From NCBI GenBank assembly GCA_041920415.1, contig JBHGYD010000048.1, forward strand, positions 1-64,000: a stretch of DNA of 64,000 bases. Direction: 5' to 3'. The notes under the pieces were generated by a model that was not told the origin of the DNA, did not search any database, and saw only the letters and a list, made by a program, of their open reading frames with translations. Below are positions 1-8,266 of the stretch, in pieces; position 1 is the first letter of the stretch, and each line of letters opens with the position of its first letter. The stretch comes from JBHGYD01 sp041920415. GTDB lineage: Bacteria; Bacillota; Bacilli; Bacillales; Anoxybacillaceae. The translations under genes were made by a program, and so were the position numbers.

Positions 1-1
1 T

Positions 2-136
2 TCTCTTTTCCAAACTTTGGCTGAAGCTAAGGTTTATTTGAGTATGGACATTTTTCAGTGTCAACTGTCCAATTGGATTACTTCTTTACCTCGTTATATC
101 AAGGACTGTCTGCATATTTCTGTGTGCGAAAGTTGA
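2..136 (+). CDS. C-terminal fragment of a possible transposase (5' end outside window)
   Basis: An open frame runs in from the window edge and stops with TGA at 134-136, giving 44 residues that end in ISVCES. The segment is rich in aromatic, Leu and Cys residues (for example NWITSLPRYIKD). This short basic/hydrophobic tail resembles the ends of IS4-type transposases of Bacillus, but that is from memory and weak. No terminal inverted repeat could be confirmed because only one end is visible. It could equally be the tail of another protein. Confidence 0.4.
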   Translation, partial: SLFQTLAEAKVYLSMDIFQCQLSNWITSLPRYIKDCLHISVCES

Positions 137-141
137 GTTAA

Positions 142-249
142 TTAAATAATATGAACTATAAATCGTACAACTGCCAGTGTTAAAAGTAAATATACGAACC
201 ATTTCAATACGTTTCTATTTGTATTTTTTTCTGTTTTACTTTTGTTCAT
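142..249 (-). CDS. 35-residue single-span membrane protein, unknown function
   Basis: This frame is too short for routine gene calling. It starts at ATG 249 behind GAGAGGATGATTGA and stops with TAA six bases before the end of the converging transposase-like fragment. The product has a charged N-terminus (MNKSKTEKNTNRN) followed by one hydrophobic span (about residues 14-35, WFVYLLLTLAVV) that runs to the end. The topology looks like a small membrane peptide or type I toxin-like peptide, but nothing else supports a toxin. If the neighbouring fragment belongs to an insertion sequence, this frame could lie in or near its end. Confidence 0.4.
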   Translation of the reverse strand: MNKSKTEKNTNRNVLKWFVYLLLTLAVVRFIVHII

Positions 250-300
250 TCAATCATCCTCTCTTTACAAAAAAAGTAAATCGTAAAATCATTATAACCT

Positions 301-324
301 AATTTCTTACTGTTGTAAGAAATT
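301..324. repeat. 10-bp inverted repeat (hairpin or operator)
   Basis: AATTTCTTAC and GTAAGAAATT are perfect inverted arms separated by TGTT. The site lies upstream of the 35-residue membrane protein gene (minus strand, start 249) and downstream of the 438-665 gene. There is no clear T-run, so it could be a weak terminator or a protein-binding site. The rest of 250-437 shows no other feature. Confidence 0.4.
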
Positions 325-437
325 TCTTCTTATTAATAGCAACAAACTTTTAAAAAAGAGCCTTTTATTTTTATCTCCCTCTTTCTATATTTCCGTTTCA
401 CCTTAAATGTCGATATGAAATTTATGTCTAATCTCTC

Positions 438-665
438 TCATGATTTTTTATCTAACAAGTCTTTAAGTTCCTTTAAAGATTCTTTCGGAAGAGCATCTAT
501 CAAGAACTCTAAACCAAAATTTGTGATATACACCAACAACAAAGCCTTCTTTTCGCTTTCTGTAAACCCAAAGTCTCCGTTGAACACCTCTATCTTTTCT
601 GGGAACTGTTCCAAATCTTTATACGTTATTTTCTGCCCCTCAGTTTTTGGAATTAAGTTTGACAT
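438..665 (-). CDS. hypothetical 75-residue protein
   Basis: I do not recognise this protein. It starts at ATG 665 with a good site (GAGGAGAAAGAAAC). It has 75 residues, no signal peptide or membrane span, and ends in a charged helical tail (KESLKELKDLLDKKS). The middle (SEKKALLLVYITNFGLEFL) reads as amphipathic helix. It is the last of three small minus-strand genes (935-1210, 703-921, 438-665) with short gaps, so probably one transcript. The cluster has the look of accessory or mobile DNA, such as an immunity or plasmid-like cassette, but no function can be assigned. Confidence 0.55.
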   Translation of the reverse strand: MSNLIPKTEGQKITYKDLEQFPEKIEVFNGDFGFTESEKKALLLVYITNFGLEFLIDALPKESLKELKDLLDKKS

Positions 666-702
666 GTTTCTTTCTCCTCGATTTACTTATTTTATCCTGC
701 CT

Positions 703-921
703 TTACCTCTCCATTAGGTAGTCCGATATTTCGTTTTGATTTGCAAAAAATGCTTCCTCTCTATCCATTTCATCCAAAAGTAATTCGCATAATGTAGAAT
801 GTACAGATGATATTCTTAGCCATTCGGATATTTCACCATAAAAAACATTTTGGTCAATTGTACCTTCTTCATTAGTTTTAATTGCGAAAGTACCTTCTTC
901 ACGCTCGAATAGTTTGTTCAT
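703..921 (-). CDS. hypothetical 72-residue acidic protein
   Basis: Unrecognised. The start at ATG 921 (MNKLFEREEG) is preferred over an upstream start at 963 because AAGGAGGAAAAGAAA precedes it. The protein is acidic and soluble, without membrane segments. It begins 13 bases after the stop of the 935-1210 gene, so the two are probably co-transcribed and perhaps translationally linked. The segment DQNVFYGEISEWLRISS suggests a short strand followed by a helix. The order of small, unrelated genes is typical of accessory cassettes. Confidence 0.55.
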   Translation of the reverse strand: MNKLFEREEGTFAIKTNEEGTIDQNVFYGEISEWLRISSVHSTLCELLLDEMDREEAFFANQNEISDYLMER

Positions 922-934
922 TTTCTTTTCCTCC

Positions 935-1210
935 TTATTCCTCTCCACTTTCCCTCTCCTCATCTATCAAGTAATAATCCACTCGATAAACAATATCGAC
1001 AAAGCTCATCTCCTCTGTATTCAAGGGTTCATAGATTTCATTTATCACTCCAGCTTTTTTAAGCTCAACAGAAACAACGTGTATCCATTTCTCATAAATA
1101 TTAACTAACATTCTCGGCTCTGTACTCCTGAAATATTGCTCCATACCATATCTCCCATAAATATCACGAATAATTGCTCGAACAATGGATACAGCAAGTT
1201 TTTCATTCAT
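935..1210 (-). CDS. hypothetical 91-residue protein
   Basis: Unrecognised small soluble protein of 91 residues. It starts at ATG 1210 after AAAGGAGAGGTTATTC. It is mostly helical by eye (VSIVRAIIRDIYGRYG, IYEKWIHVVSVELKKAG) and ends in a very acidic tail (DEERESGEE). It is the first gene of the three-gene minus-strand group. No promoter with both consensus boxes was found in 1211-1330. It could be a member of a Bacillus-specific DUF family, but I cannot name one with confidence. Confidence 0.55.
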   Translation of the reverse strand: MNEKLAVSIVRAIIRDIYGRYGMEQYFRSTEPRMLVNIYEKWIHVVSVELKKAGVINEIYEPLNTEEMSFVDIVYRVDYYLIDEERESGEE

Positions 1211-1332
1211 GAATAACCTCTCCTTTTGAATTAGATTTTCATTTCTAAAGAAAGCTATAAGTTCAATACGGACTTTTCCAACAACTTTTGCTTAATCCCC
1301 CCTTTCAATACCGTTCTGAAACAAACACAATT

Positions 1333-1361
1333 AAAAACGCCCAGTCGTATGACTGAGCGTT
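1333..1361 (-). terminator. hairpin terminator
   Basis: AACGCTCAGTC, loop ATAC, then GACTGGGCGTT followed by TTT on the minus strand. One G-T pair interrupts an 11-bp stem. It lies in the 1211-1663 gap upstream of the small minus-strand genes, so it would isolate them from read-through from the methyltransferase gene at 1875. Confidence 0.6.
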
Positions 1362-1524
1362 TACTCTATACAATATGGACTTTTGTTATGAACACAAAAA
1401 GTTTTCATGTCGTTTCCCATCCTTGTTTCCAATAAATGTTGTTAACTTACATTCATCTTAAACGTTTTTCTGACTGATATCAAGGAAAAATACACAAAGC
1501 TCTTCCCCCTATAACCTTATCCCT

Positions 1525-1562
1525 AAAAAGAGAAACAGAGGTCATTTTCTGTTTCTCTTTTT
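1525..1562. terminator. bidirectional hairpin terminator
   Basis: AAAAAGAGAAACAG and CTGTTTCTCTTTTT are perfect 14-bp arms around a 10-base loop. Both strands end in T-runs. It most likely ends the minus-strand transcript of the 23S rRNA methyltransferase gene, about 310 bases upstream on this strand. Apart from this and the hairpin at 1333-1361, nothing else is seen in 1211-1650. Confidence 0.7.
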
Positions 1563-1653
1563 GTCCTGTAACTATGTTCAGTAATAATAAACCCTTGCTA
1601 CTCTCCACCCCTTCAACCCTTATTCCTACGCCACCTATATTTTTCCATTCATA

Positions 1654-1889
1654 ATAAAGTCATTCATGAATCGCTCATTTTCTCGATTTTTGATTCGATT
1701 TTTTCTACCAGAACTTTATTATGATTAAGAATAAAGTTGTGACAGGGAATGAGGGGAAAGGCTTGAGGATGAAGGGTTTCCCCTTTTCCCTCTTTCCTTT
1801 CCCCTGCCTTGCTCCTGCCCTTTTGCACAACTTTATTTTGATTTTGGCGGAAGTTTATTGTGAATGGCAAGAGTTTATTTTGGCTTTAC
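1654..1889. repeat. composite intergenic repeat with TTTATT-type units on both strands
   Basis: On the plus strand three units start at 1831, 1853 and 1873 (CTTTATTTTGATTTTGG, GTTTATTGTGAATGGC, GTTTATTTTGGC), spaced 22 and 20 bases. On the minus strand related units read CTTTATTCTTAATC near 1739 and CTTTATTATGAATGG near 1660. The arms CACAACTTTATT (plus 1826-1837, and minus from 1742) are inverted copies around a purine/pyrimidine-biased core of about 85 bases. The last plus-strand unit overlaps the stop codon of the methyltransferase gene. Apparent reading frames here are artefacts of this repeat. Confidence 0.55.
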
Positions 1890-3266
1890 AATTTTTAACA
1901 CTAGCCGTGAAACACACTCCACATGCGCCGTATGCGGAAACATGTCAACAGGTTGAATATAATCGACTTGATAAAGCTTAGATAATACATCTACATCTCT
2001 CGCTAAGCTCGATGGATTGCAGGAAACGTAAACGACTTTTTGCGGTTTTACTTGAAGAATCGTTTTTAATAATTGTTCATCACAGCCTGTCCGCGGCGGA
2101 TCGACAATGATGACATCCGGCTTCCATCCTTCTTTTACCCATTTTGGAAGCAGGACTTCGGCTTTTCCTGTCACGTACATCGTATTAGTGAAACCATGTC
2201 TTGCCGCGTTTTTTTTCGCATCTTCAATCGCTTCCGGAATAATATCCATCCCGCGAATTTCTCCCGCTTCTTTCGCTAGCCAAAGTCCGATTGTTCCAAC
2301 GCCGCAATAGGCATCGACGACTTTTTCTTTGCAAGTTAGCGCCGCTGCTTTTTTCACTTCGTCATACAATTTCACCGTTTGCACCGGATTTAATTGAAAA
2401 AATGCTCGGGCTGACAGTTCAAACGACAAATCTCCTAATACTTCTTGAATATATTCTTCTCCCTCAAGCAACAACGTTTCTTCACCGAAAATGAGCGATG
2501 TTTTCTGCCCGTTTATATTTTGCACAATCGATTTGACTTCCGGAAGGCGGCGCTTAATTTCTGCTATCAATAATTCTTTTCGTGGAAGTTCTTTTTTGGC
2601 TGTGATAAGGACAAGTTGCACATCTCCGGTATGGAAGCCGACTCGTGCGACAATTGTCCGCACAAGCCCCGTTCGTTTCCGCTCATCATAAATCGGAATG
2701 CGTAAATCTTCTAAAATCATTTTGACGATGTTTGTTACTCGATTTGTTGCTTGGTGTTGAATGAAACATTCCGATATATCAATTAATTGATGAGAATTCA
2801 GCCCATAAAGACCCGCAATCACTTTTTCTTTTCGTTTTCCAACTTGGAACTGACTTTTATTTCGATAGTTCCATGGGTTGTCCATTCCGATGGTTGGCTT
2901 GATATGTAAATCTTCTACAGGAATTCGGCAATGGCGTTCAAATGCTTGAATGACAATGTCACGTTTTTCGCGAAGCTGAGCTTCGTAATCTAAATGCTGC
3001 AACTGACAACCGCCGCATTGTTCATAAACCGGACAAGGAGGTTGAACGCGATAAGGTGATTTTTTGCGGATTTTTTTTATTTTCGCTTCGGCGTATTTCA
3101 GATGAATGTTCGTGGCTTCAACGACTACTTCTTCTCCTGGAAGCGCTCCTGGAACAAACACGACTTGCTTTTTAAAATAACCAACTCCCTCTCCATTAAT
3201 GCCAAGGCGCTTAATCGTCAGTGGAAACTCTTGCCCTTTCTTTATTTTAATCGCTGTTTTTTCCAT
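1875..3266 (-). CDS. 23S rRNA (uracil-5-)-methyltransferase, RlmD/RlmCD family
   Basis: Transfers a methyl group from SAM to C5 of a uracil in 23S rRNA. An N-terminal TRAM domain (about residues 10-65, GINGEGVGYF) is followed by iron-sulfur cysteines (CPVYEQCGGCQ, residues about 78-88, with a further Cys later). The SAM site is DAYCGVGTIGLWLA, and the catalytic Cys lies in VVYVSCNPSSLARD. The 463-residue length fits the family. In B. subtilis the paralogues are YefA (RlmCD) and YfjO. The next gene is a yfjP-like glycosylase and then pdaA, which points to the YfjO position. It starts at ATG 3266 after AGGAG. The C-terminal codons run into the intergenic repeat. Confidence 0.9.
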   Translation of the reverse strand: MEKTAIKIKKGQEFPLTIKRLGINGEGVGYFKKQVVFVPGALPGEEVVVEATNIHLKYAEAKIKKIRKKSPYRVQPPCPVYEQCGGCQLQHLDYEAQLREKRDIVIQAFERHCRIPVEDLHIKPTIGMDNPWNYRNKSQFQVGKRKEKVIAGLYGLNSHQLIDISECFIQHQATNRVTNIVKMILEDLRIPIYDERKRTGLVRTIVARVGFHTGDVQLVLITAKKELPRKELLIAEIKRRLPEVKSIVQNINGQKTSLIFGEETLLLEGEEYIQEVLGDLSFELSARAFFQLNPVQTVKLYDEVKKAAALTCKEKVVDAYCGVGTIGLWLAKEAGEIRGMDIIPEAIEDAKKNAARHGFTNTMYVTGKAEVLLPKWVKEGWKPDVIIVDPPRTGCDEQLLKTILQVKPQKVVYVSCNPSSLARDVDVLSKLYQVDYIQPVDMFPHTAHVECVSRLVLKIVKPK

Positions 3267-3277
3267 ATCTACAACTC

Positions 3278-4144
3278 CTATTCAATACTTCTCCACAAAT
3301 ATAAAGAGGCATAACTTAAATACGGCTCCCATCTCTTACTTAACATATCCATTTGTTCATATGATGGTTTTTCCTCTAAATTTAATAACTTTTTAATCGC
3401 TTTTTGCAACCCAATATCCGCTTTTGGAAACAGATTTGGTCTTCCGAGCCCAAATAAAAGAAAATTTTGCACCGTCCACGGACCGATGCCGCGGATCGGC
3501 AGCAATATGTTTGCGACTTCTTCATCTGTCGCATCCGCTAATGGCTCTAAATTTAATGTTCCTTCAGCGATTAACCTCGATGTATCAATCACATATTCCG
3601 CTTTTCGTCCACTGAACTGCAGTTTTTTCAACTGGTCGTAACTGAGCGAGGCAATGTCCTCAGGACGCGGATAAAACCAGACACCATCGATTTCTCTGCC
3701 AAATGTTTTTACAAAACGCTCTGTAAGCTGATACGCGAATTTTAAATTTAGCTGTTGGTGAATAAGACATTTCATTAAACAAAAATAAAGGTCAAACTCT
3801 AAAATGAGCGGTGTTCCTTCATGCTCAATAAAAAGATCTCGTAACTCCGTTTCTAAAAAATGATGATGAATCGGCGCGAGCGGCGTTTTCCATTGAAAAA
3901 TGTGCGAAATCCGCTCGAGAATTTCTTCTTTTAGTTCATCGCATTCTGACATCACGATAAAACTCGGTCTTTCCTTCGAACCAACGCTTTGCACCGAAAC
4001 GGTAACAGGAACATGATGAATATAGAGTGGTACGACTATTTTCTGTTTCTCCAAATCAATATGCGATAGCGGATCGAGTGACAGCCGCTCGAGTACACGC
4101 GAAAAATCATAAGGAGCTTGTACGTCTATTCGTTCTTGCCACAT
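3278..4144 (-). CDS. yfjP: DNA-3-methyladenine glycosylase, AlkA/YfjP type
   Basis: A helix-hairpin-helix GPD-family base-excision enzyme that removes alkylated purines. The 288-residue length matches AlkA-type glycosylases. The hairpin (LPIRGIGPWTVQNFLLFG, about residues 210-228) is followed by FPKADIGLQ, which holds the catalytic Asp. The N-terminal half carries the AlkA-like beta domain. No iron-sulfur cysteine loop of the EndoIII type is present. It starts at ATG 4144 after AAGGAATG. It ends 11 bases before the rRNA methyltransferase gene and is probably co-transcribed with it, as in the B. subtilis yfjP-yfjO order. Confidence 0.87.
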   Translation of the reverse strand: MWQERIDVQAPYDFSRVLERLSLDPLSHIDLEKQKIVVPLYIHHVPVTVSVQSVGSKERPSFIVMSECDELKEEILERISHIFQWKTPLAPIHHHFLETELRDLFIEHEGTPLILEFDLYFCLMKCLIHQQLNLKFAYQLTERFVKTFGREIDGVWFYPRPEDIASLSYDQLKKLQFSGRKAEYVIDTSRLIAEGTLNLEPLADATDEEVANILLPIRGIGPWTVQNFLLFGLGRPNLFPKADIGLQKAIKKLLNLEEKPSYEQMDMLSKRWEPYLSYASLYLWRSIE

Positions 4145-4185
4145 TTATCTTCATTCCTTTTTTCCTTTATTATAAGCTAAATAAA

Positions 4186-4212
4186 ACCCTTTGAACAAAG
4201 CGCTCAAAGGGT
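4186..4212 (-). terminator. terminator of pdaA
   Basis: On the minus strand ACCCTTTGA, a 9-base loop, then TCAAAGGGT followed by TTTATTT. The stop codon of pdaA lies inside the first arm. It separates pdaA from the glycosylase gene. Confidence 0.65.
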
Positions 4213-5010
4213 AAATAGCCATGGATGAAGCATCGTTTTTTCTAACATTAAATCATCAAGACTCTTAAATGTATAACCTTGTTTTCGCAAATCGTCAATC
4301 ACTTTTGCTAAGGCATCGGCGTTATCTTTAGAAACGGTATGAAGCAAAATAATTGCCCCCGGGTGAATTTGCTTCACGATATTATTATAAGCGTATTGCC
4401 ACCCTTTTTGTTGATCCGTATGCCAGTCAACAAATGCAAGCGACCAAAACACATGGTAATATCCAAGTTCTCGAGCGATCGCCATTGTGCGTTCGCTAAA
4501 AATACCTCGCGGCGGGCGGAGATAAAGCATTGATTTTTGCCCCGTTAATTCAATGGTTTTCTTACGTACCGATTCTAATTCGTTACGCAACTTCTCATCA
4601 CTCACTTGTGTTAAATCCGGATGATGCCACGAGTGATTGCCGACAATATGACCTTCTTTCACCATCCGTTTCACTAAATCAGGGGCGGTTTTTAAATAAT
4701 GTCCTGTTACAAAAAACGTCGCCGGCACGTGCTTTTCTTTTAACACGTCTAATATTTTTGCGGTATATCCATTTTCATATCCATTATCAAATGTTAAATA
4801 AATTTCTTTTTTATTCGGATTTCCTAAATAAAACGCATCATATTTTGCCAGCAAATCATCGAGTTCCTTCCCCGCAGAAGGAGGCTCATGATTTTCGCTT
4901 CGCTTAAATCCCCAGTGAATCGCTTTGTTGGACATGGCGCTTGCTTGATAAGGGACGATCATATAGGCCATCATAATACATAATGATAAAAAGATGATGA
5001 GTTTCTTCAT
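4204..5010 (-). CDS. pdaA: peptidoglycan N-acetylmuramic acid deacetylase PdaA
   Basis: A secreted polysaccharide deacetylase. In B. subtilis it removes the acetyl group from muramic acid so that muramic delta-lactam can form in the spore cortex, which is needed for germination. A signal peptide or membrane anchor covers about residues 1-26 (LIIFLSLCIMMAYMIV). NodB motifs are present: TFDNGYENG (motif 1; Asp-Asn in place of Asp-Asp, as in PdaA), GNHSWHHPDL (metal His pair), LRPPRG and ILLHTV. The 268-residue length is typical. It starts at ATG 5010 after AGGGGGAG. It implies a spore-former. Confidence 0.93.
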   Translation of the reverse strand: MKKLIIFLSLCIMMAYMIVPYQASAMSNKAIHWGFKRSENHEPPSAGKELDDLLAKYDAFYLGNPNKKEIYLTFDNGYENGYTAKILDVLKEKHVPATFFVTGHYLKTAPDLVKRMVKEGHIVGNHSWHHPDLTQVSDEKLRNELESVRKKTIELTGQKSMLYLRPPRGIFSERTMAIARELGYYHVFWSLAFVDWHTDQQKGWQYAYNNIVKQIHPGAIILLHTVSKDNADALAKVIDDLRKQGYTFKSLDDLMLEKTMLHPWLFTL

Positions 5011-5084
5011 TGTTCTCCCCCTTAAATTAGTTGCTAAAAATAGGTTTTTCTTTTATTCTCACTTTAACCAATCCATTTTTTTAC

Positions 5085-5118
5085 ACAAAAACCCGCTAGC
5101 ATCCAAGCTAGCGGGTTT
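5085..5118 (-). terminator. terminator of the fumarase gene
   Basis: On the minus strand AAACCCGCTAGC, a 6-base loop, then GCTAGCGGGTTT followed by TTGTGT. It is a perfect 12-bp stem immediately after the fumarase stop codon. Confidence 0.8.
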
Positions 5119-5123
5119 CACGA

Positions 5124-6674
5124 TTAATTATTTAAACACTGCTCTTTGAATTGCGCTAATTTCTCTAATGATGATTTTTCAACATCTTCATGAAGGCTGT
5201 TTCCATGTGAATCCATTGTGACAACGGCCGTGAAGTTTTCTACTTTTAAATGCCACATCGCTTCTGGAATACCGAATTCTAAGAAGTCTACTCCTTCGAC
5301 TGATTTAATACAGTCCGCATAATATTGCGCTGCTCCACCGATTGCATTTAAGTACACGCCACCATGTTCTTTTAACGCAGCGAGCGTTTTTGCACCCATG
5401 CCACCTTTACCGATGACCGCACGGATGCCAAATTTTTTCATAATTTCTCCTTGATAAGGCTCCTCTCGAATACTTGTCGTTGGACCTGCTGCTTTGACAT
5501 GCCACTTACCGTTCTCATCTTTTAACATCACAGGTCCGCAATGGTAAATGATCTGTCCATTTAAATCAACTGGAGCGTCATGGTCCATTAAATATTTGTG
5601 AATCGCGTCGCGACCTGTATACATCATGCCGTTAATGCGGACAACATCACCGACTTTAAGCTTTCGTACTTGCTCTTCCGTAAGCGGTGCTTCTAAAACG
5701 ATTTCGCGCGTTTCTTCGATTTGTGCCGCTGCCGATTGTTCTGCCTTTTCTAACTCGTTAGCGAAATCGACATCGTCGCCTTCTTGGTAGAGCCATTCTT
5801 GAATTTCGCCTGTTTGCGGGTCGATTTTCACGCCGAGACGACGGAACGCCCAACAGTTATACGCAACAGAGACAAAGAAGCTTGCCGGGATGCGATGCAT
5901 CGCACCGATTTTACAGCCAAGCAGCGTCGTTTCACCACCAAATCCCATCGTTCCAATACCAAGCTTGTTCGCATTTTCCATAATATATTCTTCAAGCTGG
6001 CGAAGTTCTTCATTTGGATTCACATCATCAACGGAACGGAATAACTGTTCTTTTGCTAGTTCGTAACCGGAAGAACGGTCGCCGCCGATGCCAACACCGA
6101 TGAAACCGGCACTGCAGCCTTGCCCTTGCGCTTGATATACCGCATGTAAAATACATTTACGAATACCATCTAAATCGCGACCAGCTCGTCCCAATCCTTC
6201 TAATTCACAAGGAAGACTGTATTGAATGTTTTTATTTTCACAGCCCCCGCCTTTTAAAATAAGGCGAACATCAATGTAATCGTTTTCCCATTGTTCAAAT
6301 TTAATGACCGGAACACCGTCACCAAGGTTGTCGCCGCTGTTTTCGCCTGTTAACGAATCGACGGAATTTGGACGAAGTTTCCCGTCTTTTGTTGCCTGCG
6401 CGATGGCGTTGCGAATCGCTTCTTTCATTTTGATTTGATTGACGCTGACCGGCACTTTAATTTTAAATGTTGGAAGCCCTGTATCTTGGCAAATTGGCGA
6501 TACATTTTCGTCTGCCATTTTAATGTTTCCAGCAATCGTCGTCAGCGCCATTGCTGCTCGTGTACCGGCATTTTCTCTTGCTTTAGCGCGAGCAATCGCA
6601 CGACGGACGTCTTTCGGCAGTTTTGTTGATGTTTCCACAATCAGCTTGTACATACTTTCTTGAAACTTTTCCAC
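5124..6674 (-). CDS. fumA: fumarate hydratase, class I (iron-sulfur)
   Basis: Interconverts fumarate and malate in the TCA cycle using an oxygen-sensitive 4Fe-4S cluster. At 516 residues it carries both the alpha half (residues about 1-285) and the swivelling beta half (about 330-510, PLTEEQVRKLKVGDVV and GPTTSIREEPY). Candidate cluster ligands are in ICQDTGLPTF, GGGCENKN and TTLLGCKIG. The beta half ends with MDSHGNSLHEDV. The start is GTG 6674 (GGAAGGGGC upstream). The next in-frame ATG is seven codons in and has no binding site. B. subtilis instead uses a class II enzyme, so this is a lineage difference inside an otherwise yfj-yfk-like region. Confidence 0.92.
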   Translation of the reverse strand: MEKFQESMYKLIVETSTKLPKDVRRAIARAKARENAGTRAAMALTTIAGNIKMADENVSPICQDTGLPTFKIKVPVSVNQIKMKEAIRNAIAQATKDGKLRPNSVDSLTGENSGDNLGDGVPVIKFEQWENDYIDVRLILKGGGCENKNIQYSLPCELEGLGRAGRDLDGIRKCILHAVYQAQGQGCSAGFIGVGIGGDRSSGYELAKEQLFRSVDDVNPNEELRQLEEYIMENANKLGIGTMGFGGETTLLGCKIGAMHRIPASFFVSVAYNCWAFRRLGVKIDPQTGEIQEWLYQEGDDVDFANELEKAEQSAAAQIEETREIVLEAPLTEEQVRKLKVGDVVRINGMMYTGRDAIHKYLMDHDAPVDLNGQIIYHCGPVMLKDENGKWHVKAAGPTTSIREEPYQGEIMKKFGIRAVIGKGGMGAKTLAALKEHGGVYLNAIGGAAQYYADCIKSVEGVDFLEFGIPEAMWHLKVENFTAVVTMDSHGNSLHEDVEKSSLEKLAQFKEQCLNN

Positions 6675-6781
6675 GCTAAACGCCCCTTCCCCTTTGTTCC
6701 ATCATATGTATTAATATTTAGAATTCTTTCCTTGTTTATTATACTCCTTTTCTGTTTTCAATGAAAACTGATTGCGCTGGA

Positions 6782-6816
6782 AAAAAATAAAAAGCCAGCA
6801 TTAAAAGCGGCTTTTT
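6782..6816 (-). terminator. terminator of the small SE1561-type gene
   Basis: On the minus strand AAAAAGCC, a 12-base loop, GGCTTTTT and then a long T-rich run. It overlaps the stop codon of the small gene at 6815. Confidence 0.65.
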
Positions 6817-6997
6817 ACCAATTTTTCTTAAACTGTTCGTACTTTAACTCCAAAGCATGAACGATTTCAATCAGTCTTTCGATATCTTCCAAATCCGTTG
6901 ATTCCGGATCGAGTGAATCAATGACGTGAAGAAGCATATTTAGTCGATCTTTTAAATATTTTAGTTGTAGGTCTTTTTCGTATACAGCATTCCCCAT
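6815..6997 (-). CDS. SE1561 family small protein (YfjT-like)
   Basis: A 60-residue soluble, helical, acidic protein of unknown function conserved in Firmicutes. Start at ATG 6997 (MGNAVYEKD) is chosen because AAAAAGGAGGACAAAGTC precedes it. An upstream in-frame ATG at 7021 lacks a site. The core (LKDRLNMLLHVIDSLDPE, then TDLEDIERLIEIV) matches what I remember of the family. It lies between pdaA/fumarase and the divergent yfkAB, the place held by yfjT in B. subtilis. Confidence 0.75.
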   Translation of the reverse strand: MGNAVYEKDLQLKYLKDRLNMLLHVIDSLDPESTDLEDIERLIEIVHALELKYEQFKKNW

Positions 6998-7112
6998 GAC
7001 TTTGTCCTCCTTTTTCACCATCGTACATGATTGCTAAAGAATTGACAATTATCTATGTCGTTTTTCATAATTAACGTTGATTGATGAATCTATTACAGTA
7101 AAGGAGAATTAT

Positions 7113-8237
7113 ATGAATCATCTTACACTCCAACCGATTACACCGTCTTTTGACCCGTGGGAAGCATATTTGGATATTCAAGAATATGGATCATTGCAGC
7201 TAACAAATATCGAATTTACAACAACCACATTGTGTAATATGCGCTGTGAGCATTGCGCAGTCGGTTATACATTGCAAACAAAAGACCCAGAAGCGTTACC
7301 AATTGAGTTGTTAATTCAGCGACTTGAGGAAATTCCGCATTTGCGCTCACTAAGCATTACGGGCGGAGAGCCGATGCTTTCATTAAAGTCGGTGAACGAA
7401 TACGTCGTTCCGTTATTAAAATACGCCCATGAACGCGGCGTACGTACACAAATTAACTCAAATTTAACGCTAGAGCTAGAGCGCTATGAAAAAATCATCC
7501 CTTATTTAGATGTCCTTCATATTTCTCACAACTGGGGAACGATTGACGATTTCGTCGAAGGCGGATTTGCGATGATGGAACGCAAGCCAAGTATCGCTCA
7601 ACGCGAAAAATATTTTGAACGTATGATTGAAAATGCCAAAGCGCTTGCCAAAATGGGAGTCATTGTATCCGCAGAAACAATGTTAAATAAACGGACATTA
7701 CCGCACTTAGAAAAAATTCACCGACAAATCGTCGATGAAATGATGTGTAAACGACATGAAGTGCATCCGATGTATCCGAGCGATTTTGCAAGTGCTCTGG
7801 AAACGTTAAGTCTTGATGAATTGCGGGCAGCCATTCATCACCTTCTTGATATTCGTGATGAAAATGTATGGATGCTGTTTGGAACGCTTCCGTTTTATCC
7901 TTGTAGTGATAATGAAGAAGACCTTGCCTTATTGAAACGGTTATATTCAAGCAAAAATGTAACGGTTCGTAACGATCCGGATGGTCGTTCCCGCTTAAAC
8001 GTTAATATTTTCACAGGAGATATCATCGTTACCGATTTTGGCGATGAACCAACACTCGGTAACATTCAGCACGACACATTGCTAGAGGCATATGAGAAAT
8101 GGATGAATTCTGGACTGGCTAAACAGTTAAACTGCCATTGTCCATCCGTTCAATGTCTCGGTCCGAACGTGCTTGTAAAAAATCGCTATTATCGAGACAT
8201 CGACTTTACAGTAAGAAAGGCACGTATTACGAAATAA
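7113..8237 (+). CDS. yfkAB: radical SAM protein YfkAB
   Basis: Radical SAM enzyme of unknown substrate. The CxxxCxxC cluster motif is TLCNMRCEHCAVG (Cys at about residues 41, 45 and 48). The SAM-contacting GGE motif is SITGGEPML. The C-terminal part contains further Cys residues (LNCHCPSVQCLGPN) that probably bind an auxiliary cluster, as in the CxCxxxxC description of the family. Start at ATG 7113 follows AAAGGAGAATTAT. The upstream in-frame ATG at 7077 has no site. Divergent from the SE1561-type gene and convergent with yfkD, as in B. subtilis. Confidence 0.9.
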   Translation: MNHLTLQPITPSFDPWEAYLDIQEYGSLQLTNIEFTTTTLCNMRCEHCAVGYTLQTKDPEALPIELLIQRLEEIPHLRSLSITGGEPMLSLKSVNEYVVPLLKYAHERGVRTQINSNLTLELERYEKIIPYLDVLHISHNWGTIDDFVEGGFAMMERKPSIAQREKYFERMIENAKALAKMGVIVSAETMLNKRTLPHLEKIHRQIVDEMMCKRHEVHPMYPSDFASALETLSLDELRAAIHHLLDIRDENVWMLFGTLPFYPCSDNEEDLALLKRLYSSKNVTVRNDPDGRSRLNVNIFTGDIIVTDFGDEPTLGNIQHDTLLEAYEKWMNSGLAKQLNCHCPSVQCLGPNVLVKNRYYRDIDFTVRKARITK

Positions 8238-8266
8238 AAACGTCAAGGTGATTACCTTGACGTTTT
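8237..8266. terminator. shared terminator of yfkAB and yfkD
   Basis: AAAACGTCAAGGT, loop GATT, ACCTTGACGTTTT. It is a perfect 13-bp stem with T-runs on both strands, placed between two convergent genes and overlapping the yfkD stop codon. Confidence 0.85.

Noticed and set aside
415..717. 100-codon plus-strand open frame
   Set aside because: It lies antisense to the small gene at 438-665, which has a strong binding site.
1664..1981. Open frames on both strands between 1664 and 1981
   Set aside because: They are made of the intergenic repeat and lack binding sites; one overlaps the end of the methyltransferase gene.
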